In this document: positions 25,598-36,386 of the stretch, one piece after another | Layout: every line of letters starts with the position of its first letter | Position numbering within the stretch: position 1 is the stretch's first letter | From: Paraspadella gotoi | Lineage: Eukaryota; Chaetognatha | Direction of reading: 5' to 3' | DNA length: 64,000 nucleotides | Assembly: GCA_051294375.1 (NCBI GenBank) | Contig: JBJCIZ010001662.1 | Span: 23,272 to 87,271 of the forward strand | Notes under the pieces: model-generated | Database searches by the model: none | Told to the model about the DNA's origin: nothing | Seen by the model: the letters and a program-made list of their open reading frames with translations, nothing else | Position numbers and translations under genes: made by a program

Positions 25598-27932
25598 TAG
25601 ACACATTTTTTTCCGCTGAAAAATTGTCATAGAGTTATGAAAAAGGTGTCATTCTTTTCGTATTTTAGAGCTATAAAAAATAAATGTATTTTCGTACATT
25701 TTTTTTATATCTCGCCTTTCCAGAAGCGTTAAAGTGCCACGGGCGTCAAAATAATTGATTTTCAGCAATTTCATGGTTTTTCAGAAAATATTTTAGATAA
25801 TTATAAAAATAATGATAAAATTTGTATTATCTGTTTTACTCTGTTATCTGAAATATTTAATCATAAATTAATAAACTCAAACGTTATTGGAATTTTTAGA
25901 AATATATTAAAACCGGAAGTTAATTTATTTTGCCATGAACTTTTTCTTAAAAGCGAAAAGTTAAGATCACAGATTTCAATACTTTTAATTGCTTCAGAAA
26001 ACTGGCAAAGACCAAGTTTTAAAAAGTAGAATAATAATGGATTTCATAACAAAAGTTTTATGGCGACAAAAAAATCATAAAAAAGGACCATAGCTGAGAA
26101 TGTGTGACATCAAAATTCTTGTACAAATCTCGTTCATCCTGCTCTGTCGAGAGAGAGATCTTCACGTAAATCAAGGATTCGCTTCGTTTCTCCGAGTTTC
26201 CATAATTTTGTCAGCTGGACAACGACAGTATGAGCCGTAATTTTCTTATTTCAATCGTTTGTTGACTAGAAAGAAGCGCTGAAAAACTTTTCTGACTTTT
26301 GAAGGTTCAGACGACGAAGTCTGAAATGTTTCCAGCCGTTTTGTAATACCAAACTCTGCATATAACGGCACAAGGGTTTGTATTGTTGTATTTACAATGA
26401 AACCCGCCTCTAGAAAAAAATCGCCCTTTGTAGTAAAAACCAAAATTATTTGAGTTGCCTCAACTTTCTGGCTGACTTTCAAGATGGCAACGATCGTGTT
26501 TTCAAATGTTTATTACAAATTCGAGGTTAAAACAGTTCATAATTAATCTATAATTAAGTCCATAAATTCATAAAAAGGCCAGTAAATTATAAACAAACTG
26601 CCAGTCTTAAAACCGTACAACATCGGATGCAACTCCCCTGACTAAGGTACATTTAAAATATAATCAGGATATTTGCCGAGTTCACGTTTCTTCTTCGTCT
26701 TCATCATCGTCGTCGCGTTCTTTTTCTCGAGAAACCAGGCAAAGTGAAACGCCGATATCAAATCCATGGCCGTCAGACGTCAAGCCCGTTTTCTCCCTCA
26801 ACGGTCACGCCCACACGCAGCCACAATTTATATATCTAAATTTTATATTGATTTGGTTTTGATTTGGACTTGGAAATTAGTTTTAAAAATGAAATACAAT
26901 TGTTAACCATTTTTTTTCTTTGCCCATAGCCAAGTTAAATCATAACCATCAATATGAAATTTGGATATTTAAATGATTTTGGTTTTTAAAAGAAAAAAAA
27001 TATTTCTGATTAAAAATCTTGACTGGTTTACAAATGACAATTTATTTTTAGCGGCGGGTTTCAGTGTGTGTCATCTGTTTAAAAAAAAAACCATTAAAAA
27101 ATTGAATGGATAATTTTTATATTGGTTGTACCAATTTCATATATATATTTTAATTAAATAAAAATTACAATATTGACTAGCTTCTTTTGTTTTTTTTTTG
27201 TTCAAACTTCTTAAGTTTAATTTTTTATCAAAATAAAAACGGTTTTTCAGAGTCACTTCCGGTCTGCGGAATTATTTCCGGTTTAATGATACTGATTTAA
27301 AGCAAATATAAATCTTAGAAAGATTTTTTTATTGGAATAAATCCTAATAAATCATAAAATATCATTTAAAATGATTCAAATTGGCTATTATCACAAGAAA
27401 ATATAGAAATTGTCAAAAATCTATAAATTTGACGCTCGTGGCACTTTGACGCCCCTGGGAGAAGGCGAAGATGTTTTGAAAAAGTCTTTGCAAGTTTTTT
27501 TTTCTTAAAGNNNNNNNNNNNNNNNNNNNNNNNNNNNNNNNNNNNNNNNNNNNNNNNNNNNNNNNNNNNNNNNNNNNNNNNNNNNNNNNNNNNNNNNNNN
27601 NNNNNNNNNNNNNNNNNNNNNNNNNNNNNNNNNNNNNNNNNNNNNNNNNNNNNNNNNNNNNNNNNNNNNNNNNNNNNNNNNNNNNNNNNNNNNNNNNNNN
27701 NNNNNNNNNNNNNNNNNNNNNNNNNNNNNNNNNNNNNNNNNNNNNNNNNNNNNNNNNNNNNNNNNNNNNNNNNNNNNNNNNNNNNNNNNNNNNNNNNNNN
27801 NNNNNNNNNNNNNNNNNNNNNNNNNNNNNNNNNNNNNNNNNNNNNNNNNNNNNNNNNNNNAACGTTTAAATACAAACAGAATGACACCTTTTTGAAGACT
27901 ATGACCATTTTCCGCGGAAAAAAATGTGTCTA
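25598..27932. mobile_element. Long-TIR transposon S1 with 8-base target duplication
   Basis: The ends are TAGACACATTTTTTTCCGC and its inverse. Inverted similarity continues inwards over roughly 150 bases (AAAAAGGTGTCATTCT, and GCCACGGGCGTCAAA against TTTGACGCTCGTGGC). The flanks are ATATACAT on both sides, a perfect 8-base duplication, and the homologous site in H5 (about 39665-39690) is empty. The interior has a short open frame on the - strand (26482-26246; TKGDFFLEAGFIVNTT) with no recognised domain. The centre-right is masked by 350 N. Confidence 0.78.
27511..27860. other. Assembly gap (350 N)
   Basis: Unknown bases inside S1. Confidence 1.
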
Positions 27933-28440
27933 ATATACATTTAATATAAAAGGGGAAAAAAATCATAATCAATTAATGAAACAGGTTTTTTTGTTTTTTT
28001 TCCATTTAAACTCATTTCCACTTAAAACGATTCCATCGAAACTTGGTTTCCTGTTCAATCACACACCTTCCTACTCACATACAAAATTCCAGGTCAATCG
28101 CCCCATCCACTCATGAGCAATTGGTGTTCAAATAGTGAATTATATATTTTTTTTTTCATTTAAACTTATTTCCACTCGGACGATTCCATCGAAACTTTAT
28201 ATCAAGCTCAATCACACACTTCCCTACCCACACACACAAATTTCATTCAAATCCATCCATCCAATCAAGAGTAATTGGTGTTTTTTGCTAAGGTGGGACG
28301 GACAGACGAACATTTTTTTTGCATAATTTATCATAATTTGATGTTTTGACATGATATAAGTTAGTGCCCGACAATATTGAGGGGCGACGACGGCGACCGA
28401 CAAAGTGAATTATAGAGTTGGGATCTGCTGATCCGACTAA

Positions 28441-28660
28441 AAACCTAAGGGTTGCCATTGGCATTGACCACCAATCTTCTGCTCCAGGATGCCGCCGATG
28501 GTCGTCAGTGACGCATCGACGGTCAGGGCCAGAGGTGCCCCGTCCACAGGGTGGACAAGCATAGTTGCATTTTCTAGAGCTTCTATCGACTTGAAGGCTT
28601 GAGTCATCTCCTCGTTCCATTTGAGGACTCGGGTATTGCCTTTTAAGGCTTGGTACAATG
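28441..28660 (-). pseudogene. Ty3/gypsy pol fragment: RT end to RNase H start
   Basis: The - strand frame reads YQALKGNTRVLKWNEEM, then ATMLVHPVDGAPLALTVDAS, then GGILEQ and QWQPLGF. This is the standard gypsy connection between reverse transcriptase and RNase H, including the first RNase H aspartate (TVDAS). It continues into 24886-23940 across the Helentron-like insert. Confidence 0.9.
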
Positions 28661-28663
28661 GTA

Positions 28664-29580
28664 AGTTGCTTCACTTGCATACTTTTTTTTAACTTGCATA
28701 ATTTTTTCAACTTGCATAATTTTTTTAACTTGCATAATTTTTTTCACTTGCATAAATTTTTCAACTTGTATAATTTTTTCAACTTGTATAATTTTTTCAA
28801 CTTGCATATTTTTTCAACTTGCATACTTTTTTGACTTGCATACTTTTTTTGACTTGCATACTTTTTTCAACTTGCATACTTTTTTCAACTTGCATACTTT
28901 TTTCAACTTGCATCCTTTTTTAACTTGTATACTTTTTTTCAACTTGTATACTTTTTTCAACTTGTATACTTTTTTCAACTTGTATACTTTTTTCAACTTG
29001 CATACTTTTTTCTACTTGCATACTTTTTTCTACTTGCATACTTTTTTCTACTTGCATACTTTTTTCTACAACTTGCATACTTTTTTAACTTACATAATTT
29101 TTTCAACTTTCAACTATCTAGTTATCAAGTTCCATTAGTGAGGCATCAAAGAAAATTAATGCAAAAGTACTATAATATAATTTGCATATCGCAATATTTG
29201 AATCGATATAAACAAAGAAAATGGACACACATTTCAACTTCCTCACTGCCTCACTAATGGAACTTGATAACTAGATAGTTGAAAGTTGAAAAAATTATGT
29301 AAGTTAAAAAAGTATGCAAGTTGTAGAAAAAAGTATGCAAGTAGAAAAAAGTATGCAAGTAGAAAAAAGTATGCAAGTAGAAAAAAGTATGCAAGTAGAA
29401 AAAAGTATGCAAGTTGAAAAAAGTATACAAGTTGAAAAAAGTATACAAGTTGAAAAAAAGTATACAAGTTAAAAAAGGATGCAAGTTGAAAAAGTATGCA
29501 AGTTGAAAAAAGTATGCAAGTTGAAAAAAGTATGCAAGTTGAAAAAAGTATGCAAGTCAAAAAAGTATGCAAGTTGAAAA
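28664..29580. repeat. Hairpin 1: 18-base minisatellite arms around a shared loop
   Basis: The left arm is an array of ~18-base units (AACTTGCATACTTTTTTC, with variants). The right arm, from 29247 to the N gap, is the inverse, unit by unit, at least back to 28812. The inner edges are unique sequence (CTATCTAGTTATCAAGTTCC inverted on each side, ending AGTGAGGCA / TGCCTCACT). The loop is 29146-29246. The reading frames of Leu-His-Thr-Phe-Phe type are by-products. Confidence 0.93.
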
Positions 29581-29605
29581 NNNNNNNNNNNNNNNNNNNN
29601 NNNNN

Positions 29606-29792
29606 AATCTTAAACAGCTATAATGATCTCGCCAGACCTTACTATCAAAGAAAATTAATGCAAAAGTACTATAATATAATTTGCATATCGCAATATTTGA
29701 ATCGATATAAAACAAAGAAAATGGACACACATTTCAACTTCCTCACTGCCTCACTAGTAAGGTCTGGCGAGATCATTATACTTTTAAGATTT
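29606..29792. repeat. Hairpin 2: different arms, same loop as hairpin 1
   Basis: The left arm at 29606-29644 (ATGATCTCGCCAGACCTTAC core) is the inverse of 29755-29792. The 110-base loop (29645-29754) is the same sequence as the hairpin 1 loop plus the first bases of its right arm, with one added A. A 25-N gap sits just to the left. Confidence 0.93.
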
Positions 29793-29849
29793 TTTTTGCA
29801 GATTTGGATTTGTTATAAAAGGTGGATAAAAGAAATTTAACTTTTTTTT

Positions 29850-30725
29850 TTCGTCGTAATCGCTTACCGTTTGCGACTATATTGTAACGCTTTTGCACAT
29901 AAGTGGCGTCGTAGTTGTCGTCGGCGTTCCAAATTATAGATCGCCTTTTTTATGATTAAATTTGGGTGTATGAAGCTGAAAATTTTTATACAGCTTCTCA
30001 TCATCGATGTGCTTAAAATTGGTTATTGAATATGTTTTGTTTGTTTTATCAAAACAAACAAATTTCCTCTTTTAGTTTTATGTTTTCTTTTTTTTCTCTT
30101 TTCTCTTTTGATTATATGTAGCTCTCTCTCTCTCTCTTTTCATCGGATTCATCGGAAAAAAAAAACGAATCTGCAGCTGGCTCTGCAGGGGCTCTTTCTT
30201 TTTCTCTCTTTTCTCCATCTTCTTCTGCTGCTGCCTTTTGAGTCTACAGCTGGCTCTGCAGGGGCTCTCTTTTTTTTTCTCTTTTCTCCTGCTGCTTCAG
30301 CTGCTGCCTTTTGATTTCTTTCTTTTTTTCTTTCTCTCTCTCTCTCTCTCTGCATTTTTATTTAAAAAAAAAATTGAATTAGGATTAACTCGTAAAATAA
30401 GGCATCGCATTTGTGCATGTTATCATTTTGCTATCGCAACATCGGGTTTTTATTTCGTTTTTTTTTTCAGGGACTGCGTCTGCTGATCGGTTTATTTTTT
30501 GACAATGAAAAAGTTTTTTTTTTTTTTTTTCAGAAACGGTAACGTTAATTTTTCTCAGTACTTTTTTTTTTTTAAATTGACAATCGCAAAATATAATTTT
30601 TTTTGCTGTTTATAAATTAATTTTCTTTTCTCAAATTTTATTTTTTTTAGTATAAAAATTTGGCGTCAATCCAGATTTTTCTTATGCGATTGCAACGATC
30701 CTTATGCTTTTAAGATTTTTATTAG
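29850..30725 (+). repeat. Interspersed repeat family A, copy 2
   Basis: Same order of blocks as 693-1300: TCGTCGTAATCGC hairpin, the GATGTGCTTAAAATTG block, two GCAGCTGGCTCTGCAGGGGC blocks, a CT microsatellite, then GCGATTGCAACGATCC near the end. The duplicated CTGCAG block is a local tandem duplication. Confidence 0.8.
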
Positions 30726-31366
30726 TATACTTTCCTTTCTTTTTCGTTGGTTTCAGAATTTGAGATAAGAAAATCTTTTTTTGTTTTGACAACAAATTTT
30801 GTATAGAAGGCTTCATATTATAGAATGAAGCACCCCTTTTTTGTGACCAGAACTCGTTTCGAGAAAACTACTGGACCAAATTTTTAAAAATTTGGTATGA
30901 ACGATCCCTATGTGAATACAAATAGAACTATCAAGGCGAATTTCAATATTTGACCCCTGAGCCGAGATATGGGCCCCCCGGGGTTTATCCATAAGGGCAA
31001 AAAATGATAAAAATTTTTTTTCAAATTTTTTCAGTATTTTTGTTTTGAACAGTTGCATAGACGTTTACTCAGCAGTTCAAGTCAGATTTGGAATAAAGTG
31101 GAAGTAAAACGATAAACCATGCATCTTCAAACAATGCATAATTATTTAAAATTTATCAATTTTAGTTCTAAAATGTTTTTTTCGTATGTTTAAAACTTCA
31201 ATGCACCTGATGCTACTAATTTTTTTTTAAAAAAGAAAAAAAAAATTTTTAGGTTTTTTTGGCCCCCCAGGGGTCCACCTTTGCAGGGGCGGCGAGAGAA
31301 ATGGTGTGCCCCCCCACTGGTCTCCTGGCTGGTCCCCCCCCGCTCTCCATAATTTTTCAGTGGAGG

Positions 31367-33092
31367 ATTTAGCCTGCCGTCCAATTCTCCTCTTCTTCTT
31401 CTTTCCTCCTCCTCCTGCCCCTCAGTATATTTTGTCTAGCGATACATTCTCTCGTTTCTACTCTTCGTGAAATATACCATTATTTTCCCTCTATTTCTTC
31501 ACGCCTTCCATACCCCTCAAGTGACGCTTTCTTCGCGGCTCGACACCCTACTCAACGTGGATTAAGTTTCCTGTGCAAACCCTCAGCAAAAAAAACAAAA
31601 AAACAAGGAAATTATAAAAAAAACTATCTTTCTTCACTAACAACCAAAAACAAACTTAAAATAAACCAAATTTACAAACTTCAATCTCAAAAAAAGATAC
31701 CATTTTACAAAATAAATATTAAAATCACTACAAAGAAATTGCATAATTTTAGAAAGAAAACCCTACTTTATGTTAATTACAAGATAATTTTCTCCTTTTT
31801 CACTCTTCGTCAACCGAAACTTCTTAAGAAAAAGGAAAGGAAAACATTAGCTCCTTTGAAAAACATAAAAAGAAAAATTAAAATAACTGTCCAGTGTCCA
31901 GAAAAATCGATACCTTTTTTACCCTAAATCTTGAAACATAAATCCAAAAATGGCCGCAATAAACTTTAGAGATCAATTCAATTCTGATGACCTCAAAGGA
32001 GAATATATTGGCATCTTGGAAAATCTGATGAATTTTTTTAAAAGATTGCATACTAATAATGCAAACCCACGAATTCTGGACAAGAATATAATGGATCTAC
32101 TTGCTTTGGTGCAGAATACACATATGTCCCCTCTGCCTTTAAAAACCCAAACTGTTTCCACTTCAACTCAAACCTATTTCACCCAAGCCAATGTAATAAA
32201 TCAACTCGGACAAAAATTCCGTACTCAACCTCTTCCCAAACTACCCAAACCGCCATCATTTCTGATTCAGTTTCCACACAAACCAATGTTGCCAAGACTG
32301 ATTCTCAAGTGCAGACCAACTTACCAACTGTCAAAGACTATGCTAAAGATATAAAAACTCAAGCTGGAAAAATCCAAGGAGAAACTTCATTTGCAAGAAT
32401 CAAGTCAAACAAGAATCAACACAAAAATCAAGCCTGCTCTTATCAGTCTCTGGTCAAGAAATGGGGAACAAAATCAAGAAATGAAAGAACTGGACCCTGG
32501 AAAGAATACATGATCCCTCAAACCTGCGCTGAAAAGATCTATATCTCCTCTCATCAACGTGTTCTTGAAGACCAAAGAAGGCAACCAGCTTTTGGAAAAT
32601 GCAAAAATACTTACCCTAAACTGATGAAAATAGACTTACGACCATGGTTGCGCCAGAAGTTTGCTGCATTTTTGACCCAGACTTTACCATTGCCTTTTTT
32701 TTTAAGAATCAATATCAGTCATGGTGCAGTGGCTTAACTTGTCAATGACTGTGACATCAATTAAAAATACACTTTTAATCATTTAAATAGCTTTTGATAG
32801 AAATCCAATAGTTTTAATTTGTGACTTCTCTCACTTTTTTAGTTCTGAGTCATTGTTTTTTTTTAGTCCTGAGGGAAGCATGACGATGTCATGCCACGCC
32901 ATTGGGGGCCTGGACATGACATCTTGGACGCAGAGGAGGATTTAGCCTGCCGTCCAATTCTCCTCTTCCTCTTCTTTCCTCCTCCTCCTGCCCCTCTGTA
33001 TATTTTGTCTAGCGATACATTCTCTCGTTTTTACTCTTCGTGAAATATACCATTTTTTTCCCTCTATTTCGCCTTCAATACCCCTCAAGTTT
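31367..33092 (+). mobile_element. Retroelement remnant bounded by ~155-base direct repeats
   Basis: 31367-31522 and 32936-33092 are ~95% alike (both start GGAGGATTTAGCCTGCCGTC and include GTCTAGCGATACATTCTCTC). Between them lies the ORF1-like coding remnant. The repeats are not obvious LTRs (no TG...CA ends found), so tandem 5' regions of a non-LTR element are possible. Confidence 0.55.
31950..32737 (+). pseudogene. ORF1/gag-like retroelement fragment, frameshifted
   Basis: It starts MAAINFRDQFNSDDLKGEYI and continues LDKNIMDLLALVQNTHMSP, then shifts frame around 32200-32300 into SVSTQTNVAKTDSQVQTNLP and TVKDYAKDIKTQAG. The Ser/Thr/Gln-rich STQT and QTN stretches before a basic region resemble the N-terminal half of ORF1 proteins of non-LTR retrotransposons. 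I cannot point to a zinc knuckle or RRM motif. No endonuclease or reverse transcriptase follows. Function and family are inferred only from general character and repeat context. Confidence 0.45.
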
Positions 33093-33212
33093 TTGTTTTC
33101 GATTACCGACTTTCTGCCTTGAAAATTTCTCCAGTGCTCAGACTTCTGCCTCCAGGACTTGCAACCTGGCATTGGTGTTTTACTGACACTTTTTTTTTCT
33201 TTTTAAATTTTT

Positions 33213-33351
33213 AGAGAAAAGCAAAGTGTTTTAGAATTTGTTACGATTTTATTTTTAATCGACGGACATGTTTCGACTCTTTGAATTCGAGTCTTCATTG
33301 AGTCAAAACATGTCCGTCTTTTAAAAATAAAATTGTTGTAACACTTTTCTC
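33213..33351 (-). ncRNA. Hairpin repeat with hammerhead-like core
   Basis: The outer arms (AGAGAAAAG...AAAGTGTT and AACACTTTTCTCT) are inverted. On the - strand the inner part reads CAATGA, AGACTC, loop, GAGTC, GAAACATGTCCGTC: stem II is a perfect 5-base pair, followed by the GAAAC of the hammerhead core and ATGTC as the possible cleavage site. The CUGAUGA box is imperfect (CTCAATGA), so activity is doubtful. Confidence 0.5.
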
Positions 33352-33970
33352 TAAATATTAAACAACAACGAAAAGAAAGGATTATCACATTTTTTTAAAA
33401 TCACAATTATTGTGCCTCTCTAGTCTCTAGTCTGAGCGAGGGGTCTAAATTTGTTAAACCTTCTGACGAGATGAGATTTAGCGCTTATTTTTAACCATGA
33501 GCGGCAATAGAGATAAAATATAATATATATAAATATATAAATTAATAATAACCCAAATCCCAAAGAAAAGGATTATCGTCTATGCTATCATTGCTTTGGT
33601 TACTATCTCATAAAGTATTGTGGGACCCTTATTGATTTTAAACAAAGTCATACGAACTTTCCTTTGAAATTGATTTTTTTTACCTCTAGAAGGGCCCTAA
33701 CTTGACTGAATTATTGGCCCTATCAATAGGGGTAGCCACACTCAATGGGGTGAGTCAAAAATTTAGAGTGAGTACAAGCTCAAACGAAAATTTATACATT
33801 TTTAAGTATACTTTCAATGAACAAAAAAATTCTTATACGGCTCTATACCCTAGTAATTAATTTTTTAATATTTATTTATAAATAGGAAAGGCCAAAATTT
33901 TTTTTTTGAGAAATTTTACATTTTAAGACCAGATTCAGATAGCTTATAAAAAGTTGTCTACATAAAGTAT

Positions 33971-34204
33971 TATGGTGGACTAAAATCCACCAACCATTCA
34001 TCAGCGGCCATTGGTGCCGGAGGCAAGTCATTCGCCTCCCAACCCAAAGGTCCGGGGTTCTAGCCCGGTGGCCGCCTAGCAGTTAAGAGGGACGGGGCGC
34101 TTAACCCGCCTGTAACATGGTGTTACAGCCTGATCCGAAGCTCAGGGACTGCTTATATTGAACGGTTCTGTCATTAACACTTATCAATAATTACTGTCTC
34201 TTCA
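33971..34204 (+). mobile_element. Solo TRIM LTR with 4-base target duplication
   Basis: One LTR from TATGGTGGACTAAAATCCACC to ACTGTCTCTTCA, flanked by GTAT (33967-33970) and GTAT (34205-34208). The single LTR with an intact duplication indicates LTR-LTR recombination at a former full element. Confidence 0.9.
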
Positions 34205-34208
34205 GTAT

Positions 34209-34849
34209 AATTCTTTTTTAAATATTTTTATGATAAGTAGTTAAAAAATAAGAAAAACCATAAAAAATCGTTATCATCATCATCATATTTGATGATTTTA
34301 TTAGTTTTTTAAAATTTTTACTAAGAAATCGTAGGAATTTTTAAAAGCTGTAATTATATTTCTTGTTTAACCTTTTATGCTCTATCAGAATCCATTAAAA
34401 AATTTAAGATTTCCAAAAAAATTTTTCTTTATATAGTAATATAATAATTTTAATTAGGCTTGTACCCTCAGAAAAATTTATTTTTTACAAAAAATATTTT
34501 AATACTATAATCTTTGCTTATGATTCATTATTTTAATGTTGTATACATTAGAATTTCAATTTCATCGGCTATGGCTACCATTAAAAGTGAAATGGACTAT
34601 ATCTTGAAACAGTTGGGACATTACCAATGGGCCTTGATTTGACTTAAATAGGCGCTCAACTTGACCCCTAAAGTCTAAAGGGGCCCCAAGCATGATCTAA
34701 CCTGAATTTGATCAGTTAGATTAATATGCACAGACTGAACCTTTTTTCATAATCACTAAATTCCTTTTTTTATTCCTTTTTTTCCTTTTTTTTTTCTTCT
34801 TTTCTTTTTTTCTCTTCTCAGGGGCCCGGGCCCATCTCCTGAGGCGAGG
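34209..34849. other. AT-rich interior of T2, no feature recognised
   Basis: No gene or repeat shared with the rest of the window, apart from a poly-T run near 34760-34815. Confidence 0.5.
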
Positions 34850-35055
34850 GTGTCCCTCCCTCTCGCCACCCCTGATCTCTTGTCAGGGGTTGAATATAAA
34901 AATTCGATAGTTCCATTTAAATTGTCATTAGCACTCTAAATGTAAAATTTCATGAAATTTGATCGGGTACTTTGGTGGGAACAGGTTCTGGTCACAAAAA
35001 AGGGGTACCTAATTTTATAATATGAAGCCTTCTGTATTTGTCCGCGTTTCCTCAG

Positions 35056-35329
35056 ATGCAAATATTGCGAAGATGCAGGACAATCGATCAATCGATTCTC
35101 TTTACTGTCGGCCTCATCTCGCGAAGATTCGAAGCGTCACACTCATGTTATTTTTCTCTTATATGTTTGCCTGAAAAACATTTGTCGAACTTCGCGGTTC
35201 GAAAACTTTGTCTCGGTGATTCTTCGTTCTCATCTGTGTTCATCACTTCCATCGATCACATCTCCGGCGCCGGCGCCCAATTTCGGGGTTTTAAATTGTG
35301 GAAGGCCCATTGTCTCAAAGACCGTGATG
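35056..35329 (+). CDS. Unidentified candidate exon between two T-element ends
   Basis: A 3' splice site (GTTTCCTCAG, AG at 35054-35055) opens it and a canonical donor (GATG|GTGAGC, 35329/35330) closes it. The composition is more GC- and CpG-rich than its surroundings. The frame starting at the first base is open throughout (MQILRRCRTIDQSILF to HCLKDRDG); a second frame (CKYCEDAGQSINRF...) is also open. Neither matches a family I know, so coding frame and function are open. A T-family right end lies 20 bases before the acceptor and a T-family left end 38 bases after the donor. Confidence 0.35.
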
Positions 35330-35367
35330 GTGAGCAGTTTATTTCACCTAGTAATTCTTGATTCATA

Positions 35368-35580
35368 ACAGAAGGCGTCATATTATGAAATGATATTGTG
35401 GCAACAGGAGGATTGCCTGTGATACCCGGGGCGGGGCACGGGGGTATCTCACCAACAGGCGAAGGGGCTGTAGACCCTCAGTGACTGTCTCCTGTCACTG
35501 GCATGTCTAGTCTACACCGGTCCCGTCACATTTAAGCCAAAACCGGGATACCTGGTAAGGCGGGCCAAAATTGAACACTT
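35368..35580 (+). repeat. Left end of a T-family element (T4) and unknown GC-rich block
   Basis: ACAGAAGGCGTCATATTATG at 35368 matches the T left terminus with one change. What follows (GGGGCGGGGCACGGGGGTAT, CTGTCTCCTGTCACTGGCAT) is not T1-like and is not recognised. Confidence 0.5.
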
Positions 35581-36205
35581 TTTATAGTTCTCTCAAAAAA
35601 ATATCTTTTTTACTTCTATTACTAAATCGATTTTCAATGCAACTTTTTGAATTAGTTCATTGGGTTGTTGCTCTAAAGCTTTTAAATATTTATTAATACA
35701 TAAATGGCAACAATTTTTATCGTCGCAATCGCTTTGCGTTTGAGACGATATTGCTGTGGTTTTGCTCATAAGTGGCGTCGTCGTCGTCGTCATTGTCGTC
35801 GTCATTGGCGTTCCAAATTATAGATCGCATTTTTTATGATTAAATTTCAATGTATGAAGCTGAAAATTTATATACAGCTTCTCATCATCGATGTGCTTAA
35901 AATTGAGTCAGGACAGTTATTATTAATATTAAATATGTTTTGTTTACGTTTTATCAAAACAAATTTTCTCTCTTATGGTGGACTAAAATCCACCAACCGT
36001 TCATCAGCGGCCATTGGTGCCGGAGGCAAGTCAGTTGTCTCCCAACCCAAAGGTTCGGGATTCTAGCCCGGTGGCCACCTTGCAGTTAAGAGGGACGGGG
36101 CGCTTAACCCGCCTGTAACACGGTGTTACAGCCTGATCCGAAGCTCAGGGACTGCTTATATTGAACGGTTTTGTCACTAACAAATAACAATTATCACTGT
36201 CTCAT

Positions 36206-36223
36206 TGGTGAGCCCGACTTCCG
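36206..36223 (+). promoter_or_regulatory. TRIM primer-binding site
   Basis: Eighteen bases immediately inside the 5' LTR; the reverse complement ends GGGCTCACCA, as expected of a tRNA acceptor end. Conserved in the copies at 20079-20733 and 10807-11457. Confidence 0.75.
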
Positions 36224-36370
36224 AACACAACAACAACAACACTTTCAGGCGACATGCCTCAACCTGGCGATGCACTTTCGCCAACAACACATCAGGCGAC
36301 ATGACTCAACTTGGTGACGCACTTTCCACCAATAACAATTCACTGAAGAGACGCAACAGACTTCTCCCTA

Positions 36371-36386
36371 CGGGAGGGGGGGGATG
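36371..36386 (+). promoter_or_regulatory. TRIM polypurine tract
   Basis: CGGGAGGGGGGGGATG lies immediately before the 3' LTR, the expected position for the plus-strand primer. Confidence 0.75.

Larger units (their letters stand above)
24887..28440 (+). mobile_element. Helentron-like element H4, inserted in gypsy pol
   Basis: It starts ACAAGTTTGAGCAAACAATG with TCGGATCTGC at position ~20. It ends with GGATCTGCTGATCCGACTAA, terminal CTAA, with the inverted GCAGATC motif close to the end, giving asymmetric terminal inverted repeats. The two flanks join to restore gypsy pol reading (WQPLGF then SEP...FLEG) within about one base, so there is no target duplication. Tandem ~120-140-base units (25033-25500 and 27975-28290) share CATTTAAACTCATTTCCACT and CGAAACTTTATATC. 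The family's structure resembles Helentron-associated (HINE) elements. Non-autonomous; carries S1. Confidence 0.75.
30803..35035. mobile_element. TIR element T2 with nested insertions (4.2 kb)
   Basis: The outer ends match T1: AGAAGGCTTCATATTATAGA at the left and GGTCACAAAAAAGGGGTACC then TATAATATGAAGCCTTCTGT at the right. The T1-like part breaks off after GGCCCCCCAGGGGTCCACC (about 31278) and resumes near 34850, so about 3.5 kb is inserted. Flanks ATTTTGT and ATTTGT approximate the 8-base duplication. The right end lies 20 bases before the acceptor of the candidate exon at 35056. Confidence 0.72.

Noticed and set aside
27366-27972. ORFs spanning the 350-N gap.
   Set aside because: Their length is an artefact of reading through N.
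28664-29580. Possible CRISPR-like array or a repeat protein (Leu-His-Thr-Phe-Phe frames).
   Set aside because: Units are contiguous with no unique spacers, and the frames follow from the 18-base period. It is a minisatellite.
29146-29754. The shared hairpin loop as a known sequencing hairpin adapter.
   Set aside because: It is long, AT-rich and does not resemble the usual adapter design. A laboratory origin is not excluded, only unsupported.
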